The position numbers were made by a program, and so were the translations under genes. Below are positions 53,866-64,000 of a stretch of DNA of 64,000 nt, piece by piece (position 1 is the first letter of the stretch; every line of letters begins with the position of its first letter). The notes under the pieces were generated by a model, which was not told the DNA's origin, did not search any database, and worked only from the letters and a program-made list of their open reading frames with translations. This DNA comes from Pseudeuparius sepicola (taxonomy: Eukaryota > Arthropoda > Insecta > Coleoptera > Anthribidae), in contig OY987298.1 of the NCBI GenBank assembly GCA_963920635.1, forward strand, positions 41,199,787 to 41,263,786, given 5' to 3'.

Positions 53866-55150
53866 AAGTATTTTTGCTCACATGTTTATATGACGTACCT
53901 ACTCTTAATAAAACCACCTCAACAACAGCCTGTAGACGCACCCGCGAGAAGCATATCGAGGACAAAATATATGCGATTATCTATTACACAAGCCTTTGAG
54001 AAATTTTATCTTTTGAATTGATTTGTCCCATCTTAAACATTACTCGTTCTTGCCGGATCCCAGAGAAAGCTTTATAATAACAATAACAAAGGCCTTTATT
54101 TAACAAGGGGCGAGATTTAGTATTGTACCGGATTTCAACAATAACACTCCAAATTGTAGAATTCACAAATTAACTTGTCAGGCACTGCCACTGACCAGAA
54201 ATACTTTTCTGCTCTCAAACTTGCAGAAAAAATCGCTTTATAACTCTTTACTTCTTTCCAGGCCCAATTCCCAGGGCTTATATTCTCAAATGGAAGAGTG
54301 GAGACTACTCTAGACTCTAGAATATTCCTGTCCAATGAGAGATGCACAAATCGTAAAGTTCTAGCAAATTTCTAGAAAACCTATGGAAGCTCTACAGGGA
54401 AAGCAATGATAATGGGGCCCTGGGGGCCTCATGCCAACAAATCTGTAACGGAAAATGGGTAGAATACCGAAACCTAAAATGTATCTGCCAAATCTTTGAG
54501 TAGGTTAGAAACCAGTGCAAACGTGTTCGTGAAAAGATGATATTACAACTTTAGAGGCATTTTTCGTTACAGTATGGTTGCCAAAATAGGCAACTGTGAA
54601 CCGTCTGTTTATATCTAGCCCCACATAAGATGACACCCAAGTAAAAAAAAATTATATCTAAGTATATAATTATACAAAGAATACATACCATGGAAATTTG
54701 CCAGTCTAAACAAGGAAAAAAAACAAAAAAGTTCAACCCGAAAACATCCTATATAGATCAGTTTATTGCTCGCTCATCAAAGATGCAAGTATAGATCTTA
54801 TGTTCCAATAATTTCGCCGGGCAGTATGGTTTACCAAATAAGTTAATCCATTATAGACTTCGCGTTCCATATTTATGGAACACAAAACCTCATCTGCTAT
54901 AAATCGTTTCTCTAATAAGTATATTTGAAATCACAAAACACCCTTTTGTATAACATTTTTAGCTTGTAGGTACAGTTACTGCCTGTAGTGTCAAGCTATT
55001 TCATGCAATGATTTTAATAGTTTGGACACAGCGGTAAAGGGTAACTAGGTACATATTTTTTACATTTTAGACCGTTGATACTGTAAGTACAGTGTTTATA
55101 GAAATAGTTTCGTGTCCTGGTTTGATTCGCAATGGGTACACTTAGTCGGT
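53866..55150. other. No gene; split copy of a repeat also found at 59.6 kb
   Basis: TTGATTTGTCCCATCTTAAAC...GCCGGATCCCAGAGAAAGCTTTAT (54016-54077) and AATTTCGCCGGGCAGTATGG..ACCAAATAAGTTAA (54809-54847) are adjacent in the related block at 59627-59842 but ~730 bp apart here. This suggests a later insertion between them. No coding motif. Confidence 0.5.
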
Positions 55151-55260
55151 AGATAGGACAAAATAACAACACTGGTGTTTTTTCACAAAGCCGACGTTTC
55201 GATTTATGCCTAAATCATCTTCAGGGCTACAAGTAGATTAAGAAGATAATATCACAAACA
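55150..55260 (-). ncRNA. Candidate hammerhead-like motif in a Penelope-like terminal repeat
   Basis: On the minus strand the core-like word CTGAAGA (55224-55218, CUGANGA type) is followed by GATTTA, loop GGCA, TAAATC (a 6-bp stem II) and then GAAAC with CGTCGGC. This GAAGATGA...TCGAAACGTC arrangement is a hallmark of the terminal repeats of Penelope-like elements, which are reported to carry hammerhead ribozymes. It lies ~500 bp downstream of the Penelope-like endonuclease relic, in the right orientation. One extra U between the core and stem II, and an unresolved stem III, leave self-cleavage unproven. Confidence 0.4.
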
Positions 55261-55719
55261 ATTTGAAAAATTAAAAATATTAAAACTTAAATAAGCTATG
55301 AGAAGGGGAACAACCTTACCTAGTGAGGAAACCATGTGGAAGTCAAACAAAAAATCTTGTTTACAGATGTGTACATCTTGCGTAGAATTAAATAAAAATA
55401 GATTAATAAGATTAAAATATGGAGACAACAACATTGGCTAAAATCAAGGAACTAAGTAGGTAGGTATATAAACTATAAAAACCATCCAACACCCCGCACT
55501 ATCTGCAGAGGTTAAAAACACATTATTTTTTAAGTACAGAAGAAATTTCTAATATACAATGGGCAAAAGATGATAAAAATCACACTTCTAGAAATATAGG
55601 GTATGCCATAGAATAAAACCATCAGTATTTATGTTCATAAACTTTTTTTAAAATTTGAGCATTAAGAAACTTTTAAAAATATGAAAGGAATATAAATTAA
55701 TAAATAAACATTCTTTAGG

Positions 55720-56175
55720 ATTTGATGTACTTACTAATAAGGCCACTATAAATAAGACTCAGGTGTTCCGTATCGGTTTTTTTGTTAACGGTATTGTTAT
55801 GACTTTGAATGCATACCATTTCACTAAATAATCTTTTATGATAATTTTTCGCTTTCGCGAAATGCCAAAGCTGTTTGTTCTCTTTTATTACGGTGTTTTT
55901 CACTGCAGGAACTTTTGTGAGCATTTACTCTGTTTTTTAAATTTTGTAGAGTTTGACCTATATATATTGACGGACAATTGTTGCATTCGATCCCGTAGAT
56001 TACGTGGGAAAGATATGATTTTTCAAGGTTATCCTTCATAGATGTATAGAGTTTGGAAGTGGTTTTCGTATGGTAGAATACAACTTTAGTACTATCATTC
56101 GATAAGGACCTTTTGATTTCTTCTGAAAGACCCTTTACATAAGGAATTTTATAATAGCGCTGAGGACAAAGTTAA
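55720..56175 (-). pseudogene. Penelope-like element: GIY-YIG endonuclease relic
   Basis: The minus strand reads YYKIPYVKGLSEEIKRSL, VVFYHTKTTSKLYTSMKDNL, then YGIECNNCPSIYIGQTLQNL and KNRVNAHKSS. The IeCNnCpsiYIGQT.qnLk.R...H pattern is the GIY-YIG nuclease with the CxxC found only in Penelope-like retroelements, where it nicks target DNA for the telomerase-related reverse transcriptase. After a frame change near 55850 it continues NYHKRLFSEMVCIQSHNNTV and TDTEHLSLIYSGL, the usual C-terminus. The reverse transcriptase upstream is absent. Frameshifted, inactive. Confidence 0.82.
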
Positions 56176-56370
56176 TCAACAATGACTACCCTCCTAAATT
56201 ATGTAATATCATTTTAAATAATAACTCCACTTCTCTAGAAAATAGAAACTCCGAAAGTTCACAACCTCACATATAGTAGGTTTGAATATCAATAGATTTG
56301 TTGTGGAGGCTGCACAAGAAGCAGCAGTTTGGTTTTTTGTACGAAGGTGCCGTGTCTTGTCTTACTTGAC

Positions 56371-56606
56371 CGAGGTAGAGCGATCGTCAAAGTCAAGCAA
56401 CGCCGCGCGTAGTCGGTTCATGGACGGGTGATCCCTTATTATTATTTTCTCGCCTATAATAGAACTTTTTTTTTTCCGATTTCAAAAAAAATAATATGTA
56501 CCTCGGCACTGTGTTTATTATTATTCGGCCAGAGGCCTCGGCAACTAAATTCCACATGAGTCATAAAAAGTTGAACTTCAGTGCCTTGGTACCTAAATAA
56601 CTATTA
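56371..56606 (+). mobile_element. 5S rRNA-headed SINE (copy 2)
   Basis: Head: CGAGGTAGAGCGATCG, TCAAGCAACGCCGCGCGTAG (box-A-like) and TTCATGGACGGGTGATCCC (intermediate-element-like, 56417-56435). This copy matches animal 5S rRNA rather better than the one at 27921. The body contains ATAATATGTACCTCGGCA and the tail CCTCGGCAACTAAATTCCAC through GGTACCTAAATAACTATTAT. The tail is identical in layout to the truncated copy at 2600. Confidence 0.78.
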
Positions 56607-56993
56607 TTGCCGGAATTGGGACAATAAAAATATTTCCTTTTTCGTTAGATTTGATGATTTTGATTGCATTCTGTATAGGGAACGCTGCACTTTTGGGTTA
56701 CCGTTTCAATGCTAAATTGAATTTTAAATACAAATACGGATTTAGTAGAAAGCGCTGATATAAGTTCCAATGATGGTGTACAATAATGAATCTCCAGAAA
56801 ATATGGAATAATCAGGCAAGAATTCTGCAGATGAAGAATCTGGTGGCTTGTGGTTAATCTATCGGGTGGACAACTTGAGGTGAAGACACAAGTAGCTAAA
56901 TTAGTTATCGAAAGTGGGGCACGAGTCGGAAATTTCTGTGCTGCTGCTGGTGACGATGACGACGAAGATGATGATGTTGATGTTGATGTTGAT

Positions 56994-56994
56994 G

Positions 56995-57093
<99 letters not shown>

Positions 57094-57490
57094 AGGTGAG
57101 GGTGAGGGTGAGGGTGAGGTTGAGGTTGAGGGTGAGGGTGACGGTGACGGTGACGGTGACGGTGACGGTGACGGTGACGGTGACGGTGACGGTGACGGTG
57201 ACGGTGACGGTGACGGTGACGGTGACGGTGACGGTGACGGTGACGGTGACGGTGACGGTGACGGTGACGGTGACGGTGACGGTGACGGTGACGGTGACGG
57301 TGACGGTGACGGTGACGGTGACGGTGACGGTGACGGTGACGGTGACGGTGACGGTGACGGTGACGGTGACGGTGACGGTGACGGTGACGGTGACGGTGAC
57401 GGTGACGGTGACGGTGACGGTGACGGTGACGGTGACGGTGACGGTGACGGTGACGGTGACGGTGACGGTGACGGTGACGGTGACGGTGAC
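56994..57490. repeat. GGGTGA / GGTGAC hexanucleotide satellite, ~500 bp
   Basis: About 24 units of GGGTGA (56994-57137, with two small irregularities near 57095-57130) pass directly into about 59 nearly perfect units of GGTGAC (57138-57490). The first tract repeats GGG every six bases, a G-quadruplex-type pattern; the second, one substitution away, breaks the G triplets. Long open frames across it (GE, VT, SP or HP dipeptides) are artefacts of the periodicity. Confidence 0.97.
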
Positions 57491-57499
57491 AATGAAGAT

Positions 57500-59165
57500 G
57501 ATGATACCTATATTATCAAATTTTTGTTGGCAGAGAGTAACAATTATTGCGCTTCATTCAAGAATGACGACATTTATGATCGTTAACTATACTTACCTAC
57601 TCGTAGTGTCAGGATACGATTAAAAACCATCAAAAAAGATCTACTGGGATTCTGGAGAAGATTTTGGAAATATTGCTGCATAAAGCTGAGACGTGACAGA
57701 TTTATCGAAGTAATGAAATTGATGCATTGTGAATAAACGGCCGACTATAGGTATGTAGGACATAAGCATAAAGGCAGCCCTGTACGCAAGCAGTGTCAAA
57801 AATGCGACATTGATTATTTTATTGACTTTTATACAAACTAATGTTTATTTTGTATTCATATCTATCTAAAAACGAACTTTGATTTATACTTATATTTCCA
57901 GCACCTTAGGGGAGTAGTAACAATATATATATGGAACGGCCGCCATTTTTAAAACGGCAGGTAGTTACACATAACTTTTGATGTAGTGGTGTTTTTAGTA
58001 TTATTTTAAGTAGCAATAAAGATTTGTATATTTTTTCGTAAATGGGTCCATTCTTCAGAAGTGTTCATACTTCGAGGACACAATTGGACAAATTCAAATG
58101 TTACATGATAACCTATATTTTTTTTATTATTATTAGAAAGTCAAAATTAAACGAAAAATAACATTCTTATAGGCTTTTCATTTTTAATGCCATGGAGCTC
58201 AGAAGTCATCACAGAGCTGATATTAAAAAAAAAACAGAATTTGATTTTACCGTGATGAACTGGAAATGCAGAAAATAATCACTGTCATTTTCACTTAGGT
58301 CTAACATGTTGAGCCAAATATATCAACTCCGTGATCAATTCTCAGCTCCGTGGCAATGAACAGTAACGGAGCTGAGAACCACGGGGTTGAGAATTTTTAT
58401 ATTTCCCGCAATTTTTAGCCACCATATTTCTTGTAACTTGGAACACAGAATTAGGCTTTGTTTTACTACTAAATACTAACGATGTTAGTGAATAATAACT
58501 GTCATTAATGAATTAGGGAGGTCACGGATTTGATAAGGCATGGTTGTTGATGATGGCTTTTGCAAAAAACATACCTTTTTACCCAAAAACTGTCACAACT
58601 GCACAAGAGCACTGCACTCTATATTCATCACCTGATGTACTAAAAGCAAGCTGCTGTATGTAGCGAAGCTGGCACTATCTATGAGCCAGTTTACCCAAGT
58701 TTATATAATTGACCACGGACCTGAGGGATCCTATCGAGGACAAACTTTGCATTACATAAAATATGGACAAAATATAATAAATAATATATATTTAAAATAC
58801 ATTGTAACTAAGTTTCACCCATCTCAGCATAAATAAAGGATAATAATGATCTTATTAGGCAAAAAATCACATACAGCGACAAATAAATCATATTAAAATG
58901 TAATTATAGGGACAGGCACGGAGCTGAGATTTCGGTGTCAGTGTTCCAAATTTTCCATTGGAAAAAATTACACATAACCATTGAGTAAAGGACCTTTACT
59001 CAATGACATAACTGAATTTCATTAAGCATGTGTTAATATTGGTAATTTTCTTTATACCCAATAAAAAAATAATAATAATTTCGTGAAGGAGTGAAGAGTA
59101 AAATCAGAAGGACATTAATTTGACCACTTCTGGAGAATGACCCAAATTTGAAAATTCAGTAGGCA
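57500..59165. other. No supported gene; CAGCTCCGTG palindromes
   Basis: At 58324-58394 TTCTCAGCTCCGT and its complement form a hairpin, flanked by AACTCCGTG and CACGGGGTT that also pair. The same word recurs at 58923 (CACGGAGCTGAGA) and, partly, at 58194. This looks like subterminal repeats of an element whose ends I could not find. Confidence 0.45.
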
Positions 59166-60050
59166 ATGGGTTAAATGGGGAATAAAACGGGAAGTATACC
59201 GGGCTACGCCAACCGCGTAGTCAAAACACGGCTCCTAAATAAAAGTCGGCAACAAGGAAACCTGGATATACTATCTCCGAGTATGTGCGCAGGGGAAAAA
59301 ACCGGGTCATTGCGATGGCTCACACTTGTGAGCCATTAAAAGCAAATTAGAAAGAAAATTACCCGAGTATACTTAATCTGGATTATTTTCGCATTTTACA
59401 TAAGGTTACATTAATCGATAAAGCGAAATTGTAACGGAAAAAGGTATGATTCTGGAAAAACGTGCTGCACTTCGTAGTCTAGATGAAACTAGGTACAAAA
59501 CCACAAACTGTAATAATTTTTAACAATGTGAATAACCTCTTGTAAGTACTATGCAATAATATAATCTAGGAGAAAAGTAGGTGATTATCTGAGGCAAACT
59601 TCCAAGAAAGTTTGTCATTAGAATTGATTTGTCCCATCTCAAACATTCCCCGTTCCTCGGTCCCCCTTCTCCCCATTTCCTTCCCTTGCAAACACGCCCC
59701 TCCCAAGTCTCTGATGTCATTCCGGTATTCCGATTGCCGCCCGTCTCGCAACTTCCAATCCGCATTCCTGGAGAACCGGATCCCGGAGAACGCTTTATGT
59801 CCCGATAAATTCGCCGGGCAATATGATTTACCAGATAAGTTAAATGAGTAATAAAACGGGAATTATGCCTGGCTGCGCCGGCCGCCTATCCGAGCCGCCT
59901 CTAAATCAAAACACGGCTCCTAAATAAAAGTGGGCGACAATAAAACCTGGATATATATACTATCTCCGAGCATGAGCGCATAGACAAGGAACTGGGTCAT
60001 TGGGATGGCTCATAAATAAGCGATTTTAAAGATAAATTAGATGGAAAATC
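59166..60050 (+). repeat. Direct repeat pair 59170-59370 and 59845-60045
   Basis: Both carry ATAAAACGGGAA, CAAAACACGGCTCCTAAATA, AAGT.GGC.ACAA, AACCTGGATATA, TACTATCTCCGAG and GGGTCATTG.GATGGCTCA. The interval between them includes the block TTGATTTGTCCCATCTCAAAC to AAATTCGCCGGGCAATATGA, which has a split relative at 54.0 and 54.8 kb. Probably one larger repeat in which a part was duplicated. Confidence 0.7.
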
Positions 60051-60104
60051 TGAAATCTGAGACATATTATTTCCGCATTTTTAGGTAGGTATATAGTATT
60101 TCTA

Positions 60105-60775
60105 AATTCGCTTGGAACAGCATAAAAACCTTTGAATTATATACGGGTGATTTCTGCTGATAAGTCTTGTATTTTTACCAGTAGCAGAGCGTGGTGAATG
60201 CTATGAAATAGATCGCGCTGGTATATCACTGTGTTCCAAGTGAGTTTTTTTTTTATATATTTTACCAGGGTAGCTCGAGAACAGGCGCTTCCGGCAATAA
60301 AATACGAGACAAAACCCTTTTTTAACCATATTATTAAACCGCACCTGGTATTAGAAGTAAAAGAAGATGAAGGAGACAGAGACGACAGATATTGTAGTAA
60401 AAACAAGTGACTGCATGCTCGCCTAATATAATATATCACCAATCCTTGCATGGGCTACACTGTTCGACGGCTGGCCACTTGTAGAGCGAAATGCGGTGGA
60501 TAGGCGTGCGATAATTTCACAGATTTTAGAATATACCTACTTGGGTAGATAGTTGTAATTGATATGGCTTTTTAGAAACCCTTTGAAAATAGTGTACGGT
60601 GCATTAACCTTTACGCTGTGTTTGACAACAATCTCAAAAAACCCTTAAAAGTGAAATATTATGTTGCTTGTAGAATATGTACCTATATATCATTAAAAAA
60701 CTGCGTGACGCTTATGTCCTATATTAGAGTTTTTTATGCTGTTTCAAGTGACTTTAGAAATACCATAAATATAAA
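60105..60775 (+). repeat. Long dispersed repeat, copy 2
   Basis: Copy of 52046-52950 without the ~280-bp insertion: CTTGGAACAGCATAAAAACC runs straight into TTTGAATTATATACGGG. It carries a small extra block (TGCTGATAAGTC) and several other indels. The two copies are about 8 kb apart in the same orientation. Confidence 0.8.
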
Positions 60776-63146
60776 ATCACAGGCTTGCTTGAATTAATGA
60801 AGCAAAATTACTACTGAAACGCCTTACTTCTGGGGTTTCAATGATGTGCAGTGTACCCCTGGATTATTTGGACGACGCTTGTAAATGACAATGACAATGA
60901 CGTTAAAATTGGATCTTTTGCGGGGTTTGAAATACGGACATAATTTTAGTTTCGCAAAATCACGTATGCATTGAAAATTAAAAAAATAATAAAATTTTCA
61001 CACCAGTAAAGTGATGATTTTGGATAATTAACGACAAAATGTTATTAACGTGTTCAGAATGAAAACCTGAATAGGTTTCCAAAATTTCACTATAGATACT
61101 TTGATTATGTTAAGCATTTTCCACACTTTTTTAGAAGGGTGCCCTTTCTGTAGCTTTCACGTCAAAAGTTTGTTAAGGAAACTTGTTCATAATGAAAAAC
61201 TGGGTAGGTGTGGAGAATTTCAAAAGCCCAGGCCTACTTTTATTTTTTCTCTAAACAAAATTAAAACACAAAAACCAAAGTAGGCTTAAGCTTTTGAAAT
61301 TTTCCACTTTTAAGCAGTTTTTCATTCTGAAAAAATTTCCTTAATAACATTTTGACGTAAAACCTACAGGAAGGTAACTTTATTGGCATGAAAAATTAGC
61401 TTTTTCAAAATTTACAAGGCATAGGTATATGTGATTTTTTTAAACTAAAATTATGTCACAAATTAGTTACAATCCAAGAAGGGCATAACCCTAAAATATT
61501 AAATTTCAACTCGAAATATTGTAATATTCGCAATTGGATGCATTTTTTGTCACAATGTATTTTCTTGTGGATTTTTCGTTTCGCTAGATATCTTCAATAA
61601 CTCATCAGTCATCATTGTTAGCTTAATAGTCCCAATATACTTTCAATTATTGTTGCGTTCTATCAAAATTAATATTTTCCGCTCCAACTTGGTATATTTT
61701 ATTACTTTCATGCTATAGATACATCAAAACGAATCTATACCAAAATTAAATAACTCTGACGCCTGATGTAAACAAGAGCACGTGGTGTTGAAATATTCGC
61801 CAGAGACACACTCAGACACAACTTTTATTTAATATTACTTTACAATTATTATCTACGTCAAAATATTTCGGAAAAAAAATATTGGCTTCATTAAAATAGT
61901 TCAAAACATCGATAAAGATATTTGTGGCAGTATCTAAAATAGCTTAGACTCATGTAAAAACAACAAGATAAAACCTCATAAATACACCTGCGATTGAGTA
62001 CATCCCTGTTGCCAGGCGCGTGTGATATTTTGTGGCCTATAGACCAATCTCCTTATTTCGCGGAAAGTCATCGAACACGTGCTTTTATTTCCGCCAGGCG
62101 TCAGAGTTACTTGATTCGAGTGTAGTGCCTTTTCTTTGCATACTAAAGTGAATACTACCATAGCAGATAGGTACATGTTTCAATTAACTCCGAGTGTTTT
62201 ACAGTAAAGATCATCGTAAGATCTTCTTGACTGCGCACTGTGATTTGTGTAGATAACTAGGATTCTGCTTGATATGGAGAGAATTTTATTTGCGAAACGC
62301 TAACATGTTTTTCGGAAATCCTATTAATGCACCAAAAAATTGTGGGAGACTGGTACATCCTGGTCATGTGTATAAACATGTCTCTCGAAGTTATTAATAA
62401 TTAGCCTATATTTTGCTGTACAATATAATTTGCCCAAGCCTGCGCCCATGGCAAACAAAACGTCTTAATAAAACCAGCCTCTAGGACTGTTTAACGGCGC
62501 ATTTATAACCGATGTCGCCCGGAAAATGAAAAAACTTTTAATTCGCGGTTGTTTGCTTCCGAAAGGACGGATTTCGTTTATCGTCGGCGGGTGTAAAGTT
62601 ACGCCTGATTCGGTTTACAACGTTTTTAATTGCCGACCGTAAACGGGAAAACCAGGTCAAAGTTTCGGGCACTGGTGCGCTGCTGGTGGATTTGGAGCCA
62701 CCCTACACGTGCAGTCCCCATGGGGACTATCTCTATGATCTCTAGAACAATTTCCGTTAAAAGCAACAGGATATATACCTCACTGGAAAGAGGACAATGT
62801 TTTTAATGAGAAATTTTACCAAAGGAGATTGAAATTCCTATTATAGTTATGCGAACGTAGAGAAGTGGTCAGCTTGTGAATGACCGAAGAGTCACAAAAA
62901 TAATAATTCCCGCTAGTAGTTCAGGTCATCTAGAGATCGAACAAAGATAAATTGACAATCTGCGCTTGGTTGGAGAAGGCGAGTCAAATATCTATTGCTC
63001 GGTTTTGGACCGAATCTAGTAGAAAAAAGAGCCTATAAAATGTATAGAATTAGAGCTCAATATTTTCATGCAAATATGTGTACCTTGATATTTTGAAGCC
63101 AGTATAATCGTAACATGAAACATGAGTCAGCATTGTTGTCGTTTAC
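60776..63146. other. No supported gene; includes a foldback-type repeat at 61030-61400
   Basis: At 61030-61400 GACAAAATGTTATTAACGTG, TTCAGAATGAAAAC and the central AGGCCTACTTT / AAAGTAGGCTTAAGC are followed by the inverted order (TTCATTCTGAAAAA, TTAATAACATTTTGACG), a palindrome related to 24810-25090. 62490-62680 is G+C-richer. No exon-like block was recognised. Confidence 0.45.
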
Positions 63147-63150
63147 TTAA

Positions 63151-63404
63151 GAGGGGGTTGCCGACAGCGAAAGTGACGTTAGATTTCGTACTTTTTAAGT
63201 GGTATAGCATAAAATCTAATAACATTTTAACTGGCAAAAAATTAGTACAAACATCTCTATCTTCATTTTAATCATAAGATATTACAAGCAGTGTTTTGTT
63301 TTATAGGTTTTGAAAACCTTGCCAGGTAAAATGTTATTAGATTTTATGATATACAACTTAAAAAATACGAAATCTAACGTCACTTTCGCTGTCGGCAACC
63401 CCTC
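63151..63404. mobile_element. TTAA-flanked MITE, 254 bp
   Basis: TTAA lies on both sides (63147-63150 and 63405-63408). The arms begin GAGGGGGTTGCCGACAGCGA on the left and GAGGGGTTGCCGACAGCGAA in complement on the right, and pair through GTGACGTTAGATTTCGTA and ATAAAATCTAATAACATTTT for ~105 bp. A TTAA target is characteristic of piggyBac-type elements, but the terminal bases are not their usual CCC, so the superfamily is open. Confidence 0.82.
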
Positions 63405-63408
63405 TTAA

Positions 63409-63873
63409 GGTGATTATTTTACGCTTCTCTAATAATTATTGTTATAATAATTACATGCTGTATTTAATAAGTCCACAAAAATTTTATCTTTACACAAAAC
63501 TATTGTTCCAATTTCCGGTGCACGAAATATTTTTCATAAAATCGTATATATGTATAGAAACTAGTAACTAAATTAAAATACCGATACCTCAACTTAGCAT
63601 CGAGCCCTAAGAATCGTAAACCATTACAATTTATCGTTTTAATTTGTTTTCGCTCCAAAATTAAACTATGAAAGTTGGTGTAGCGGCATTTTTTGCGGAC
63701 GGTTTCAACAATGCTTCTGAGTATCTATGGCTTCTTTAATCTATGAATTACAACACATCGCTAAAAATGAAATTGTGCGCAATCTAAAAATGGCATGACA
63801 CATTTTAAAGGCGAATTTACCCCAACTTCTGCAATATGAGATTATTAGTGATTTTCCCAAATTTAAATTTCAG
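63409..63873. other. Probable intron or upstream sequence of the exon candidate
   Basis: A+T-rich with no open frame of note. It ends in a polypyrimidine-poor but acceptable 3' splice signal (AAATTTAAATTTCAG at 63859-63873). Confidence 0.35.
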
Positions 63874-63987
63874 ATTTACAAAGATAGTATTCCTAATTGC
63901 GAGGATCCGGATCTGAACGTGATAAGCTCTGATGATCAGGTCACACCCAAAGATTCGTTTGTGTTTCCACAATTACCAAATTTGAGA
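63874..63987 (+). CDS. Candidate internal exon of a host gene (38 codons)
   Basis: A 114-bp block lies between an acceptor-like TTTCAG (ends 63873) and a donor-like GTATGT (starts 63988). Only one of the three frames is open. It reads IYKDSIPNCEDPDLN, VISSDDQVTPKDSFVFP and QLPNLR: a hydrophilic, Asp/Ser-rich peptide with ordinary codon use. The flanks are markedly more A+T-rich. I do not recognise the protein. If real, it is the only non-transposon coding sequence in the window, and its gene continues past the right edge. Confidence 0.45.
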
Positions 63988-64000
63988 GTATGTTTCTACT

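Noticed and set aside
56850..57623. Long frames encoding GE/VT or SP/HP dipeptide repeats
   Set aside because: They follow from the hexanucleotide periodicity, are open on both strands and have no coding context.

Overview
This is eukaryotic, almost certainly insect, nuclear DNA: A+T-rich, with very little coding sequence. Transposon introns are short (59-67 bp) and the mobile-element fauna is arthropod-like (BEL/Pao, pogo/Tigger, P, hAT, Tc1/mariner, Penelope, a 5S-headed SINE, many foldback elements). I cannot name the species. No bacterial operons, rRNA or tRNA genes and no CRISPR array are visible. The only candidate for an ordinary host gene is one exon-like block at 63874-63987, so most of the window is probably intergenic or intronic DNA filled with mobile elements.

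Layout. 1-3650: no convincing gene. 3663-8796: a nest of at least three levels. A relic with pogo-like traits holds a P-like element, which holds a DUF7869-type element and a foldback element. 10446-12490: an element with long inverted ends holding the 3' end of a decayed, spliced gene. 14569-15242: a foldback element. 16629-18967: a BEL/Pao gag-protease relic cut off at the start of reverse transcriptase. 19088-19950: a non-autonomous hAT with a perfect 8-bp target duplication. 25531-26436: a Tc1-type MITE split by another hAT. 26596-27195: a second relic of the gene family seen at 11 kb. 27921-29882: a 5S-derived SINE abutting a three-copy, 575-bp tandem array of mariner-like transposase fragments. 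30359-30830: a Tc1 relic. 31045-33722: a structurally intact, intron-bearing transposon with an unusually wide D-to-E spacing. 34248-38098 and 39556-41341: complex foldback composites. 42365-43610: a pogo-like relic cut by a 5'-truncated non-LTR retrotransposon. 44905-49401: a foldback element hit by a full-length pogo-like element whose 658-aa transposase carries a C-terminal PHD finger but has Tyr at its second catalytic position. 52-61 kb: paired dispersed repeats, a Penelope-like relic with a hammerhead-like terminal motif, a second 5S SINE and a GGGTGA/GGTGAC satellite. 63151-63404: a TTAA-flanked MITE.

The elements do not form a pathway; their relation is one of nesting and parasitism. 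Two transposase genes have complete open reading frames: the five-exon gene at 31.4-33.2 kb, which keeps all visible catalytic residues, and the pogo-like gene at 45.9-47.9 kb, which does not. The other coding stretches recognised are truncated, frameshifted or interrupted.
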